Origin: a virus
Length of the DNA stretch: 64,000 nt
Strand: one strand, 5' to 3'
Virus record (IMG/VR): IMGVR_UViG_3300005527_000050
Location: 26,274 to 90,273 of that record
Part shown: positions 6,173 to 14,780 of the stretch, piece by piece
Layout: each line of letters starts with the position of its first letter
How positions within the stretch are numbered: position 1 is the stretch's first letter
Notes under the pieces: generated by a model
What the model was told of the DNA's origin: nothing
Seen by the model: the letters and a program-made list of their open reading frames with translations, nothing else
The model's database searches: none
Position numbers and translations under genes: made by a program

Positions 6173-8501
6173 ATATTCTCATAACTTTTTCATTATAAGT
6201 TTTCTTAAGTTTTTCATTAATATAGTTTGGATCATCTTCATTATACGTCATAATATTTCTAAATTCATCAATAACTACAGGTAAGTATTCTGGTTTTATA
6301 ATTATTATTTTTCTTTTTTCTTCGTTCAATCTAGATTCATATTCATAATTGGTTATAGGTTTAGAAAGAGAAGATCCGGGAATTCTGATTATAGAACTTG
6401 TACTTGGATCAAAATATTGAAACTCTTCTGTAATTTTTTCTTGCCATTTACTTCCAGTCCATCTCCAAGTTGTTTGATTTTGACTGTAGGTATCATTTGG
6501 TTCAATGTTTACAATTTCTTCTGGCAAACTTACAGTAATAGTTGGACTAGAGACATAATTCAATCCACCATCAGTAACAGTAACTTTTTCTATACTAGTA
6601 TTTGTTAATTGGAATGAAAATGCCGCTTTTCTTGAAATAGGAGCCTTTTCAAGGGTAACAGTTGGAGGTACAGTATATCCAAATCCAACATTAGTTATAG
6701 AAATAGTGGTAACAATTCCAGTGTTTAAATTTGCTACCCCTGTTGCTTTAACCGCAGGGTATGGAGATCCAACAGTAATAGTTGGAGCAACAGTATATCC
6801 AACTCCAGGATTTGTAATATTGATTCCACTTACAGATCCATTTGTTATTTCCGTTGTTCCTTTTGCAGTAGAAGTTAAATTATATTCATAAATTTTATCT
6901 AATGGACCACCAGCAATTAAAAATTTATCTCTACTTAAACTAATTATAATGTCACACGGAGATCCAACCCTGTCTCCAACATAAAAACTATAAGCATAAG
7001 TTGCGGTGTTTATTTGCCAAGATTCTAAATTATATTCGTAAATACTGGAACTACCTTCACTTGTAGTGAATAATTTAGTACCATCAGAATTAAAACCAAA
7101 CCCAAGAATAAAATTATCACCAGTACTACTAGTAATATTCAAACTGTTTAATGCGGACCCACTCCTCGTAGTGATATTCCAAGGAATCCCAAGAGAATAT
7201 TCCCTAATTACATCGGGATTGGAAAAGTCTAAAACAAACATTCTAGTTCCATCTGGTTTGAATCTTATTCCGCCAGGAGAAGCTATTGTGATTTGATTTA
7301 ACTTAGTTGCGGTCGATAAATCCCACGGAGTAGATAACTCATAAGCTACAATTTTATAAGATAATCCAACTCCACCAGTTACATACACTATAGTTCCATC
7401 TGGTTTAAATTCAACACCAGTTGTATAGTTAAAATCGGCACTTACATCTAATTGATAGGTTATTGAAATTGTATCAATATTCCAGGCGGTACTTAAAGTA
7501 TATTGTTTAATTTGATTTGCACCAGTAAAACTAGCAGTATATAAGTAATTACCTGCGTCATTTAAGTAAAAACCTTCGAGGTCATTACCAATTGCAATTG
7601 CAGATTCTTTGTTATATAATCCAGCAATAACTCGTGGTGACTGGGAAAATGTTACTATTGGTGCAGTGAGTCCGTAACCTATTCCCCCTACTAAATTTTT
7701 AATAGTTGTAACTCTGTCAATATTAATTCCATCACCCAATTCACATTCAGCAGTTGCTTGTACTGATGGAGTAGGATCCGAAAATGTTACTTGCGGAGCA
7801 TTATTATATCCCTGACCTCCCACTAAATTTACAATTGCAGATACTCTAAAGTCGGTAACTAAACAATTCGCTGAAGCATCACTGGTAACTGGTGGATTTG
7901 AAATTGTAATTGTTGGAATTTTGGTATAACCTAATCCAGGATTTGTAATCTCAATTGTTTGTATAGTATTGCCAGCACCAACCACAGGAGTTAATACAGC
8001 TTGAGTACCTGGTATGTAAATTGGTGGAAAAGTTATTCCGGGTGGAGTTTCTTCTACGTCTTTATATTCTGGTGTATTATAAAAAATTTCATCAAGTATT
8101 ACCCCACTAGGAAAAACTTCTCTACCGAAAGAATCTTTAGTTGAAATAGATTCATAGTGGTGAATGTTTAAAAAAGCACTTTCGGAACCATATTTTTCCA
8201 ACATGTACTTATTGAAACTATCGACGTTTAGGGGCCACTCGTCTTGAATATTGATAATATTATTAGAAATTAATATAACCCAATCTAATCCAGAATCTCC
8301 ATAGATTCTTTCTGCAATCTGGTCAGGTCGTTCATTTTCAGTAATGATATAATACTCAAAAGCCGAGGCTATTGAGATAATATCTTCTCTAAGTTTTGCT
8401 CTCTTGAAGATATTCTTAACAATCAGGGTTTCATCATTAGATACCTGATTTTTCGTTCTATTAAGAACTTGAATATTTGGTAATTCTTTAAAGTACGACA
8501 T
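6171..8501 (-). CDS. gp53: gp53 baseplate wedge protein with a large inserted repeat/propeller region
   Basis: 776 aa, against 196 in T4 gp53. The N-terminal ~150 residues match gp53 (AFEYYIITENERPDQIAERIYG, then LDWVILISNN), as does the C-terminal ~85 (ESRLNEEKRKIIIIKPEYL, then EFRNIM). Between them lie about 500 residues: three PGxGYxxxPxxT-type repeats (roughly 175-285), a region with recurrent DGTxxFVxx blades (FKPDGTIVYVTG, FKPDGTRMFVLD, FNSDGTKLFTTS) that looks like a beta-propeller (roughly 290-530), then three more GY repeats (545-670). gp53 completes the baseplate wedge. Last gene of the minus-strand operon, 1 base after gp48. Confidence 0.85.
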   Translation of the reverse strand: MSYFKELPNIQVLNRTKNQVSNDETLIVKNIFKRAKLREDIISIASAFEYYIITENERPDQIAERIYGDSGLDWVILISNNIINIQDEWPLNVDSFNKYMLEKYGSESAFLNIHHYESISTKDSFGREVFPSGVILDEIFYNTPEYKDVEETPPGITFPPIYIPGTQAVLTPVVGAGNTIQTIEITNPGLGYTKIPTITISNPPVTSDASANCLVTDFRVSAIVNLVGGQGYNNAPQVTFSDPTPSVQATAECELGDGINIDRVTTIKNLVGGIGYGLTAPIVTFSQSPRVIAGLYNKESAIAIGNDLEGFYLNDAGNYLYTASFTGANQIKQYTLSTAWNIDTISITYQLDVSADFNYTTGVEFKPDGTIVYVTGGVGLSYKIVAYELSTPWDLSTATKLNQITIASPGGIRFKPDGTRMFVLDFSNPDVIREYSLGIPWNITTRSGSALNSLNITSSTGDNFILGFGFNSDGTKLFTTSEGSSSIYEYNLESWQINTATYAYSFYVGDRVGSPCDIIISLSRDKFLIAGGPLDKIYEYNLTSTAKGTTEITNGSVSGINITNPGVGYTVAPTITVGSPYPAVKATGVANLNTGIVTTISITNVGFGYTVPPTVTLEKAPISRKAAFSFQLTNTSIEKVTVTDGGLNYVSSPTITVSLPEEIVNIEPNDTYSQNQTTWRWTGSKWQEKITEEFQYFDPSTSSIIRIPGSSLSKPITNYEYESRLNEEKRKIIIIKPEYLPVVIDEFRNIMTYNEDDPNYINEKLKKTYNEKVMRI

Positions 8502-8502
8502 T

Positions 8503-10101
8503 TTAGTATCCTATTGAGTTCGAACTTACTGAGGATAAATCACCTCTATTGTCAAAAATATTATTTTCTTGATAATCAGTATCATAAATTGGTTCAAGTT
8601 CATTAAAGGTCATTTGCATGATAGTCGAAACTGGTTGACCTTTTTCATATGCAGCCCACAAACCATCTGGAGTATAATTGCAACTAAAACTTATCAATGC
8701 ACAAGTTTTAAACTTATTTACACCTGGAATTTCATTTTTTCCTCCTGTTCTAAATTGCAGTTTAAAAACATTTGGAGTTCCCAAGAAAAATGATGCTTGT
8801 CCAGATTTACCTTTCATTTTTTTAACAGCCATTCCCTGTTTGAAAAATCTTATAATTTTTCTAACCATTGCAGCTTCTTCTGCACTTCTTGGGGATAATC
8901 TATAATTAAAACTAAAACTTCTAAGTGTTGGAGAATTGAATAATAATTCCAAATTAGAATTAGGCACAATACCTGCACCTCTTGCAAGAATTGATTCCGA
9001 TTCAACACCCATGCCTTGCATTTTTAATAACTTTGAAGCTCCTTCGGATCCGACTAACATTGCCAATTCTTCACTCACTTTTCCTTCTTTATATAACTTC
9101 ATTAAGTTATTTGCTATTAAAGCCTTAGCAGCCAGTCCCTCAACTCCAGTAAGTCCACCGAAGGCAGATGCAGCAAGTGCTATTCCCGCTTCTCCTTTAA
9201 GATTACCAAGTGTACTTGCAGTTGCTGCAGCTGCTAGGTTTCCCATCGAATCTTCACCCCAACTAACGTTATTGCTGTCTGCAATAGTGTTAGGCATTGG
9301 CAGAAATACTGTACCAATTATTTCTGATAAATTTGATACAGTTTGAAGACCCCCAGATAATGCCTGACTAGCGGCTGCAGTTCCCCCAAAGATTGCATCT
9401 GCTTTAGATGGTTTATATCTATATTGAGAAATTGCAAAATGGTCCTGTTGACTTGTCATCAAATCCGCAGGATATTTCATTTCACCACTGAATAATTTCT
9501 TTTCGTTTCCAACTCCAAAATTATCCCCATTGACTGCAAAGTTTTTATAACTTTCTTTGGGGTTTTGTAGAAATGAAAATAAAGATCCGACTCCACCACC
9601 CCCACCGACTGCAGCTGTTGCACTACTTGCAGGTGTTGTTCCTGGAATCGCAGTGGACCCTGGAGTACCGCCAGTAGTTGTTGTAGTTTTAACAACAGTT
9701 CCTGCAGACGTAGTAGTTACTGACAGATTTGATCCACCCAATCCACCGACTGCTCCAGATACTGGACTTTGGGGAGTAATTGATGATTGTCCAGGAGCTC
9801 CAGTAGTAAAATTCTCAGATGCCCATTGTGCTAATTTTGAATTGGAATTGACTCCCCCAACACTTTTATATGCCGATTGAATTGATATAATTGTTTGAAT
9901 ATGTAATTGATTCTTTTCATTATCCGTAAATCCCAATAATGTTGAGGATGCGTTCCATTTACCGTCTTGGTAAATTGGCTTTGTTCCTGCAGGAGCATTT
10001 TGTTGTATAATTTGAACGTCACCAGTCCCTAGATCATATTGGAGATTATATGAAATTCCATTTTTGGTAACTAATGGTGATTTAACGTTTGTATACGCCA
10101 C
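8503..10101 (-). CDS. gp48: gp48 baseplate tail-tube cap/initiator
   Basis: 532 aa (T4 gp48: 364). The C-terminal ~170 residues carry the tail-tube-like signature: NLELLFNSPTLRSFSFNYRL, SAEEAAMVRKIIRFFKQGM, FFLGTPNVFKLQF and a FKTCALISFSCNYTPDG segment. In T4, gp48 and gp54 cap the baseplate hub and nucleate tube polymerisation. The middle (about 110-180) is a low-complexity Gly/Thr/Ala linker and 225-345 is Ala-rich. The stop abuts the gp53 start and the start abuts the previous gene's stop, so the four minus-strand genes form one operon. Confidence 0.8.
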   Translation of the reverse strand: MAYTNVKSPLVTKNGISYNLQYDLGTGDVQIIQQNAPAGTKPIYQDGKWNASSTLLGFTDNEKNQLHIQTIISIQSAYKSVGGVNSNSKLAQWASENFTTGAPGQSSITPQSPVSGAVGGLGGSNLSVTTTSAGTVVKTTTTTGGTPGSTAIPGTTPASSATAAVGGGGGVGSLFSFLQNPKESYKNFAVNGDNFGVGNEKKLFSGEMKYPADLMTSQQDHFAISQYRYKPSKADAIFGGTAAASQALSGGLQTVSNLSEIIGTVFLPMPNTIADSNNVSWGEDSMGNLAAAATASTLGNLKGEAGIALAASAFGGLTGVEGLAAKALIANNLMKLYKEGKVSEELAMLVGSEGASKLLKMQGMGVESESILARGAGIVPNSNLELLFNSPTLRSFSFNYRLSPRSAEEAAMVRKIIRFFKQGMAVKKMKGKSGQASFFLGTPNVFKLQFRTGGKNEIPGVNKFKTCALISFSCNYTPDGLWAAYEKGQPVSTIMQMTFNELEPIYDTDYQENNIFDNRGDLSSVSSNSIGY

Positions 10102-10632
10102 TTAAGATTTGCTCCAGGCTTTGTGATTGGGAAAGGGTTGACCTCTTATATCAACAAATTTTTCAGTGGGTAATATTGCAACGGAGGGCCAATCTTTTTC
10201 TGGAACTCTCAAAAATCCCCCAGCAACTCCAGAAAAAAAGTAACGATGAATAGTATTACGAGGTATGCCTACTGTATCTGCATTATTTATTAGACCTTTT
10301 GCAATTCCTTCACGATATTGTCTCCCAACATAATGCAGGTTAATTCCGATAAAATAGTCTTGATTATAATTAATTTCTGTAATATACGTTAATGGTTGTC
10401 TGTCAAAAAACGACAACTTAGGAGTATTTGATCCATAAATGAAAAAATACATTCGTCCAACTTCAATTCCACCAGTATCCGAAAGATTTATATCACTTTG
10501 ATCCAATTCCCCAAGATATTGTCTAAGTTGCCCAGAAAACCAATCCCCACTTTTATTTTTTCCTTTTACTTGTTTAAGTAAGTCATATCCAAAACCTTTA
10601 CCATTGACATAAGGTTCGTCTTTCCAAGTCAT
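10102..10632 (-). CDS. Conserved phage protein between gp4 and gp48, function unknown
   Basis: 176 aa. GRMYFFIYGSNT, FFDRQPL, FIGINLHYVGRQYR, IHRYFFSGVAGGFLRVPEKDW and ILPTEKF recall a widespread tailed-phage family with a FRYDPK/YYDRFPL/GLNLHYL/FLPTE pattern that I cannot name with certainty. Its position between head-completion and tube-cap genes suggests virion assembly. Overlaps the gp4 stop by 4 bases. Length matches T4 gp3 but the sequence does not obviously resemble it. Confidence 0.6.
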   Translation of the reverse strand: MTWKDEPYVNGKGFGYDLLKQVKGKNKSGDWFSGQLRQYLGELDQSDINLSDTGGIEVGRMYFFIYGSNTPKLSFFDRQPLTYITEINYNQDYFIGINLHYVGRQYREGIAKGLINNADTVGIPRNTIHRYFFSGVAGGFLRVPEKDWPSVAILPTEKFVDIRGQPFPNHKAWSKS

Positions 10633-11072
10633 ATACCTAAATCCTCCTCAGTCATGATTCGGAATTCATAATTACGATCTGCACAATATTCTCTTGCAGC
10701 CTTCCATTTTGCTTGATTTTTTACCCAAGTTTGAACTTTATATGCCCAGGCCTTTGTTCTTCTTTTTGGATTTTGTTCAGGCATTTCCACTTCTTTTTTT
10801 GGTTTGATTTCAATTACAACTGTTCGTGTATTTCCACTTTTGTCCTTATACTTTACAAAGAAATCCGGAAAGTAACGATGAACTTTATTGTCAAGTGGAG
10901 AAAGATACGGAATCCAAAACTCTTCAGACTGCCATTGATTCACATTTTCATTTAAGTCACAATAACGCATAAACTTTCTTTCCCATAAAGAACGGTAAAC
11001 GATATTTGTGGGATCTCCTTTATACTTTTTGGGGTTTTCTGGTCTGTATTTTCCCTTATAACTCATATACAT
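10629..11072 (-). CDS. gp4: gp4 (gp50) head completion protein
   Basis: About 147 aa. It closely follows the T4 gp4 pattern: KGKYRPENPKKYKGDPTNIV, YRSLWERKFMRYCDLN, EEFWIPYLSPLDNKVHRYFPDFF, VVIEIKPKKE. The FPDF and EIK residues make a PD-(D/E)XK-like arrangement seen in gp4. It joins packaged heads to tails. ATG 11072 is preceded on the minus strand by AAGGA 8 bases away; ATG 11066 is an alternative, and the in-frame extension to 11156 crosses the divergent gp54 start and is unlikely. First gene of the minus operon, with a TATAAATA late promoter at 11092-11099. Confidence 0.85.
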   Translation of the reverse strand: MYMSYKGKYRPENPKKYKGDPTNIVYRSLWERKFMRYCDLNENVNQWQSEEFWIPYLSPLDNKVHRYFPDFFVKYKDKSGNTRTVVIEIKPKKEVEMPEQNPKRRTKAWAYKVQTWVKNQAKWKAAREYCADRNYEFRIMTEEDLGI

Positions 11073-11091
11073 ACTATAGATCCTTAAGTAA

Positions 11092-11099
11092 TATTTATA
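11092..11099 (-). promoter_or_regulatory. T4-consensus late promoter for the gp4-gp53 operon
   Basis: Reading the minus strand gives TATAAATA, the T4 late consensus, 20 bases upstream of the gp4 ATG. It ends immediately before the ATG of divergent gp54 (11101). Confidence 0.7.
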
Positions 11100-11100
11100 G

Positions 11101-12069
11101 ATGGCTGAGCCATTCAGATCCGATTTTCCAAGTAATCCATATAGAGTAGACCCCATCTATGCAAGGATGACCTTGCCCAGAAATACAAATGATGGTCGTA
11201 CTGCTTTACCCGGAGTTAGTGAGTTATTTGGTGAATTATCTGTTACAAGTCAATTCAAAGTTACTTTATTTTTAGGTGATACATATCCAATTACAAACTC
11301 AGATTCTGATATCAATGCTTGGTTAGTTACTTGCGGGGTCCTGGGTTCAAATTTATTTAATGGTGGATCTTCATATTTGAATTCTCTACGTTATGAATTT
11401 ATGTGTAATGAAACTTCTCTTCCAGGAGCTTCGTTTAGTATGATTGAAGAGACTGGAAGTAGACAAGGAATTGTCGAGAGATTTCCAAATAGAAGAGACT
11501 TTCCAGAAGTTACAATGACTTTCTATGTTGATGCGGAATATGGAATTATTCGTCTATTTGAAGAGTGGATGAATTTCATAAATCCCCTTTATAGTACAAG
11601 AGGTAGATTGGTTTCAGGTAATCCTAGAGGTGGAGTTGGTCAATTTTCAGACGATCAATTTTTCAGATTCAGATATCCAAACACATATAAAAGAGATTTA
11701 GCGATAACAAAGTTTGAAAGAGATATTTACGTAGATCCAAACACTAGAGATGTAGAAAAAACACCTTCAATGATGACTTATAAATTTATTAATGCATTCC
11801 CAACAAATTTAACTGCTCTTCCTGTCACTTATGAAGGTAGTACAATCACAAAAACTACAGTGAGTTTTAATTATGATCGATATGTAATATTGAATCACTT
11901 CGGTACAGGTCAAAATCAATATTCAAACCAATTTGTAACAGAAAATGGAGAGAATATAAGTCTTACACAACCATCCTTCTCTTGGGGTGAGGCTCCAGAA
12001 TACTTTACAAATCCAACATTTGGAGTTAACTCTGCAATTGATGTTTCTCCTTCCTTTAAACCACTCTAA
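11101..12069 (+). CDS. gp54: gp54 baseplate tail-tube initiator
   Basis: 322 aa (T4: 320). Tail-tube fold signatures include VTSQFKVTLFLG, MCNETSLPGASFSM, RRDFPEVTMTFYVD, IRLFEEWMNFI and MTYKFINAFPTNLTALPVTY followed by a final beta-strand. gp54 joins gp48 on the hub and starts tube polymerisation. It is divergent from gp4, with only 28 bases between the two starts, and no Shine-Dalgarno is evident before its ATG; its promoter may lie inside gp4. Confidence 0.88.
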   Translation: MAEPFRSDFPSNPYRVDPIYARMTLPRNTNDGRTALPGVSELFGELSVTSQFKVTLFLGDTYPITNSDSDINAWLVTCGVLGSNLFNGGSSYLNSLRYEFMCNETSLPGASFSMIEETGSRQGIVERFPNRRDFPEVTMTFYVDAEYGIIRLFEEWMNFINPLYSTRGRLVSGNPRGGVGQFSDDQFFRFRYPNTYKRDLAITKFERDIYVDPNTRDVEKTPSMMTYKFINAFPTNLTALPVTYEGSTITKTTVSFNYDRYVILNHFGTGQNQYSNQFVTENGENISLTQPSFSWGEAPEYFTNPTFGVNSAIDVSPSFKPL

Positions 12070-12072
12070 ATA
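12066..12072 (+). promoter_or_regulatory. Late promoter CTAAATA
   Basis: CTAAATA overlaps the gp54 stop, 23 bases upstream of the gp26 ATG. The same heptamer recurs before other late genes here (26904, 33447, 43399). Confidence 0.6.
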
Positions 12073-12095
12073 AATTTAATTGATTACATAATTAT

Positions 12096-12824
12096 ATGCC
12101 ATTACCTAAGATTGCTACACCAACTTATGAGCTTAAATTACCTTCTACAGGAAAACCGGTAAAATATAGACCATTTCTAGTAAAAGAAGAAAAAGTTCTA
12201 ATTTTGGCTCTAGAAAGTCAAGATATTAAACAAATTACCCTGGCAATTAAATCAGTTTTGAAAGACTGCATTTTAACAAAAGGAATTAAAGTAGAAGAGT
12301 TACCATCTTTCGATATCGAATATATTTTCTTGAATGTTCGAGGAAAATCGGTAGGAGAATCTATAGATTTAATTGTAACTTGTTCAGATGATGGGACAAC
12401 AGAAGTTCCTGTTAAAATTTTTGTAGATGAAGTTCAAGTCCAAAAAGACGAAGAACATTCTACAGAAATAAAAATTGATGATAATATCATGATTAAAATG
12501 AAGTACCCTTCACTGGATCAATTTATTAAAAACAATTTTGATTTTACAACTCAGGAATCTGTATCAACTATTGAAAGATCTTTTGATATTATATCCTCAT
12601 GCATTGAATCTATTTTTACAGAAGAAGAAGCTTGGGCTGCTTCAGATGTGACTAAGAAAGAGTTGATTGAATTCATTGAAAGTATGAACGCAGATCAATT
12701 CAAGAAGATTGAAAAGTTTTTTGAGACAATGCCTAAACTGTCTCATACTTTCACCGTTATTAATCCAAATACAAAAGTAGAAAATACAGTAACTCTGGAG
12801 GGCCTAACAAGTTTTTTCGGCTAA
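12096..12824 (+). CDS. gp26: gp26-like baseplate hub protein (T4 baseplate family)
   Basis: 242 aa. Starts PLPKIATPTYELKLPSTGK, then RPFLVKEEKVLILALES and LPSFDIEYIFLNVRGKSVGE, the pattern of the phage T4 baseplate family (gp26, hub assembly) related to T4-type tail-assembly proteins. Lies between gp54 and the 61-aa gp51-like gene, with a 2-base gap to the latter. No Shine-Dalgarno is obvious upstream. Confidence 0.8.
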   Translation: MPLPKIATPTYELKLPSTGKPVKYRPFLVKEEKVLILALESQDIKQITLAIKSVLKDCILTKGIKVEELPSFDIEYIFLNVRGKSVGESIDLIVTCSDDGTTEVPVKIFVDEVQVQKDEEHSTEIKIDDNIMIKMKYPSLDQFIKNNFDFTTQESVSTIERSFDIISSCIESIFTEEEAWAASDVTKKELIEFIESMNADQFKKIEKFFETMPKLSHTFTVINPNTKVENTVTLEGLTSFFG

Positions 12825-12826
12825 TT

Positions 12827-13012
12827 ATGGCTCATATTGATCTTGAGTCATATTTCCGCATTAATTTCGCTCTCATGCAGTTTCATAAATACTCTTTGAC
12901 AGAGATTGAAAACATGATGCCTTGGGAAAGAGATATCTATCTCGCCCTGTTGAAACAACACATTGAAGAAGAAAACCTAAAGGCACAACAGGCAGCAAAC
13001 CGTGGCAGTTAG
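12827..13012 (+). CDS. gp51: gp51-like small baseplate hub assembly protein
   Basis: 61 aa: a helical protein with MPWERDIYLALLKQHIEEEN, a motif frequent in small T4-like phage proteins encoded right after gp26 and often annotated gp51 or a gp26-extension chaperone. It is far shorter than T4 gp51 (249 aa), so the identity is by motif and position. Its 3' end overlaps the next start by 11 bases. Confidence 0.55.
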   Translation: MAHIDLESYFRINFALMQFHKYSLTEIENMMPWERDIYLALLKQHIEEENLKAQQAANRGS

Positions 13013-14777
13013 TTCACTACTCAATCCATCTAGAATTGTAAGAGAAAGACAAACGACGGCTGCAGCTGCTCAAAATTTTATCACTGGTGGATCTCCTCTA
13101 GGTCAAGGAGTCGTTGCTAGTGCCGCTAATAAAATTGTTGGATTTCAACGAGGTGCAGCTGCAGTTTCTGCGCGACCACCAGATTTAAATTCCATCATTC
13201 AAACATTATCATCAAACATTTTAAATAATGTTGAAAATAGAGTACAATCTGTAAATAAAAATGTAACTCAGATAGTTAATCAAAAAATTGATGGATTAGA
13301 AAAAAAATATCAAGATAGATTAGGTAAGATTGAAGCTGCAACACCAAATTCTATCTTGCAGAATTTCTTAAATCTATACAAAGAAGCATTAGGATATATT
13401 CAGTTTCTAGGCAATAGAAAAAACGTAAGAACTCTTGGCGAAAATTTAAAAGCACTTCAAAACGTATTTACTGAGACTTTTAATGTTGCAAAGATTATTC
13501 GTCAAACTATTATAAACATTGTAAAACAACTTTCAAATCTACCTACTGCAAGTGCTGGCGGAGGTGGATTAAATTTAGATATTGACATTCCTGGTGGATC
13601 TCTTAGAAGGGGATCTATGGGTGGTCTATCTAGAGCTCTTAGACGTGGTGGCAAACCTGCCATGATGTTGGGTGGTGCCGCATTAGCAGGTGGATTAGGT
13701 TCCAAAGTAGTAAGTGGAATGATGGATCTTGGTGGGGACGTTCAAGCTGCGCCCATGTCAGAAGGAGCTATACCAGGAGTTCTATTAGACCGTTTTAACT
13801 CAATATTAGATAGATTTTCGGCAGCGATAAATTCATTATCAAGTACTAAAAAGTCTCAACCTGCTCCTGGAGGTGCTGCTCCAGCACCACAAAAAGCACC
13901 AGGAAAACCACCCGCAAGTGGTGGAGCTCCTACTACACCAGTAACTACATCTGCTCCTGGAGATGAAAAGTTAGCTGCATTTGTTGCAACTATGGAAGCA
14001 TCATCTCCAGAAAATGCTGCTGACGCACTCCAAGTAATGTTAAATCGTTCAGCATCTGGAAAATATGGTAAAGGATTGCCTGGCGTCTTATCGGGATATG
14101 ATCAATTTTCTCCAATTTCTGCAGCAATTTTTGGAAAAAGTAAAGATCCAGATGCTGCAGCAAAATATGGACCAATTGCGGCTAAACTACCTGGAAATAC
14201 TCCTCAAGAAAAATTCAAATATTTACAACAAGTTGCCTCTGAACCTGATGGATTAAATAAACTTCAACAAATATTTGGTGGAGGTAGTGCTAGTGTTGCT
14301 GGAACAATTTTAAATGATCCAAAATATCTGGAGATGTCCAGACAAAATGTTAAGGGTGCTCAGAATTTTTATGGTGGAAGACAATCACAATCTGGAGATA
14401 TTCAATTTAGATCTGGAGGTAATTGGTTTTATAATTTTGGTGGACCAGTAGGAAAATTAGGAACACAACCAACTGGCACTGTAACTACTCCACCACAAAA
14501 ACCTTCAGCAGTCGCACCAGCTCCATCACAGGCAACAAATCAACAACAACTTGCACAGACCGTATCTAGACCTCCAGTTCAACAAGCTCCTCAAGTCAAT
14601 ATAGCTCCTTTAAATCTCTCCACGCCGCAAGCACAATCTACAAAAGTGGGAGATACAATTACTCCTCCACCAATAATGAGTAAAGGTGGTGTTACTGTTC
14701 CATTCTTATCATCATCAAATTATGATAATTTTCTTACATTATATTCCAAAATGGTTTATAACATTGTGGACGGATAA
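13002..14777 (+). CDS. Tail hub/tape-measure-like protein with SleB-like hydrolase domain
   Basis: 591 aa. Residues 60-180 are helical and coiled-coil-like (NNVENRVQSVNKNVTQIV); a Gly-rich hydrophobic stretch follows (190-250), then a Pro/Ala linker. Residues 320-440 resemble cell-wall hydrolase 2 (SleB/CwlJ) proteins: a candidate catalytic glutamate in MEASS (E332), a VMLNRSAS segment (N348-R349) and YDQFSP (Q368-F369). The C-terminus (480-560) is a Pro/Gln linker. Such a domain would cleave host peptidoglycan glycan strands during injection. Length and position also fit a gp29-like tape measure, but no gp29 sequence signature is claimed. Confidence 0.6.
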   Translation: MAVSSLLNPSRIVRERQTTAAAAQNFITGGSPLGQGVVASAANKIVGFQRGAAAVSARPPDLNSIIQTLSSNILNNVENRVQSVNKNVTQIVNQKIDGLEKKYQDRLGKIEAATPNSILQNFLNLYKEALGYIQFLGNRKNVRTLGENLKALQNVFTETFNVAKIIRQTIINIVKQLSNLPTASAGGGGLNLDIDIPGGSLRRGSMGGLSRALRRGGKPAMMLGGAALAGGLGSKVVSGMMDLGGDVQAAPMSEGAIPGVLLDRFNSILDRFSAAINSLSSTKKSQPAPGGAAPAPQKAPGKPPASGGAPTTPVTTSAPGDEKLAAFVATMEASSPENAADALQVMLNRSASGKYGKGLPGVLSGYDQFSPISAAIFGKSKDPDAAAKYGPIAAKLPGNTPQEKFKYLQQVASEPDGLNKLQQIFGGGSASVAGTILNDPKYLEMSRQNVKGAQNFYGGRQSQSGDIQFRSGGNWFYNFGGPVGKLGTQPTGTVTTPPQKPSAVAPAPSQATNQQQLAQTVSRPPVQQAPQVNIAPLNLSTPQAQSTKVGDTITPPPIMSKGGVTVPFLSSSNYDNFLTLYSKMVYNIVDG

Positions 14778-14780
14778 TAT

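Noticed and set aside
11073-11156. Extension of gp4 to 11156 on the minus strand
   Set aside because: It would cross the divergent late promoter and the gp54 start; AAGGA supports ATG 11072.
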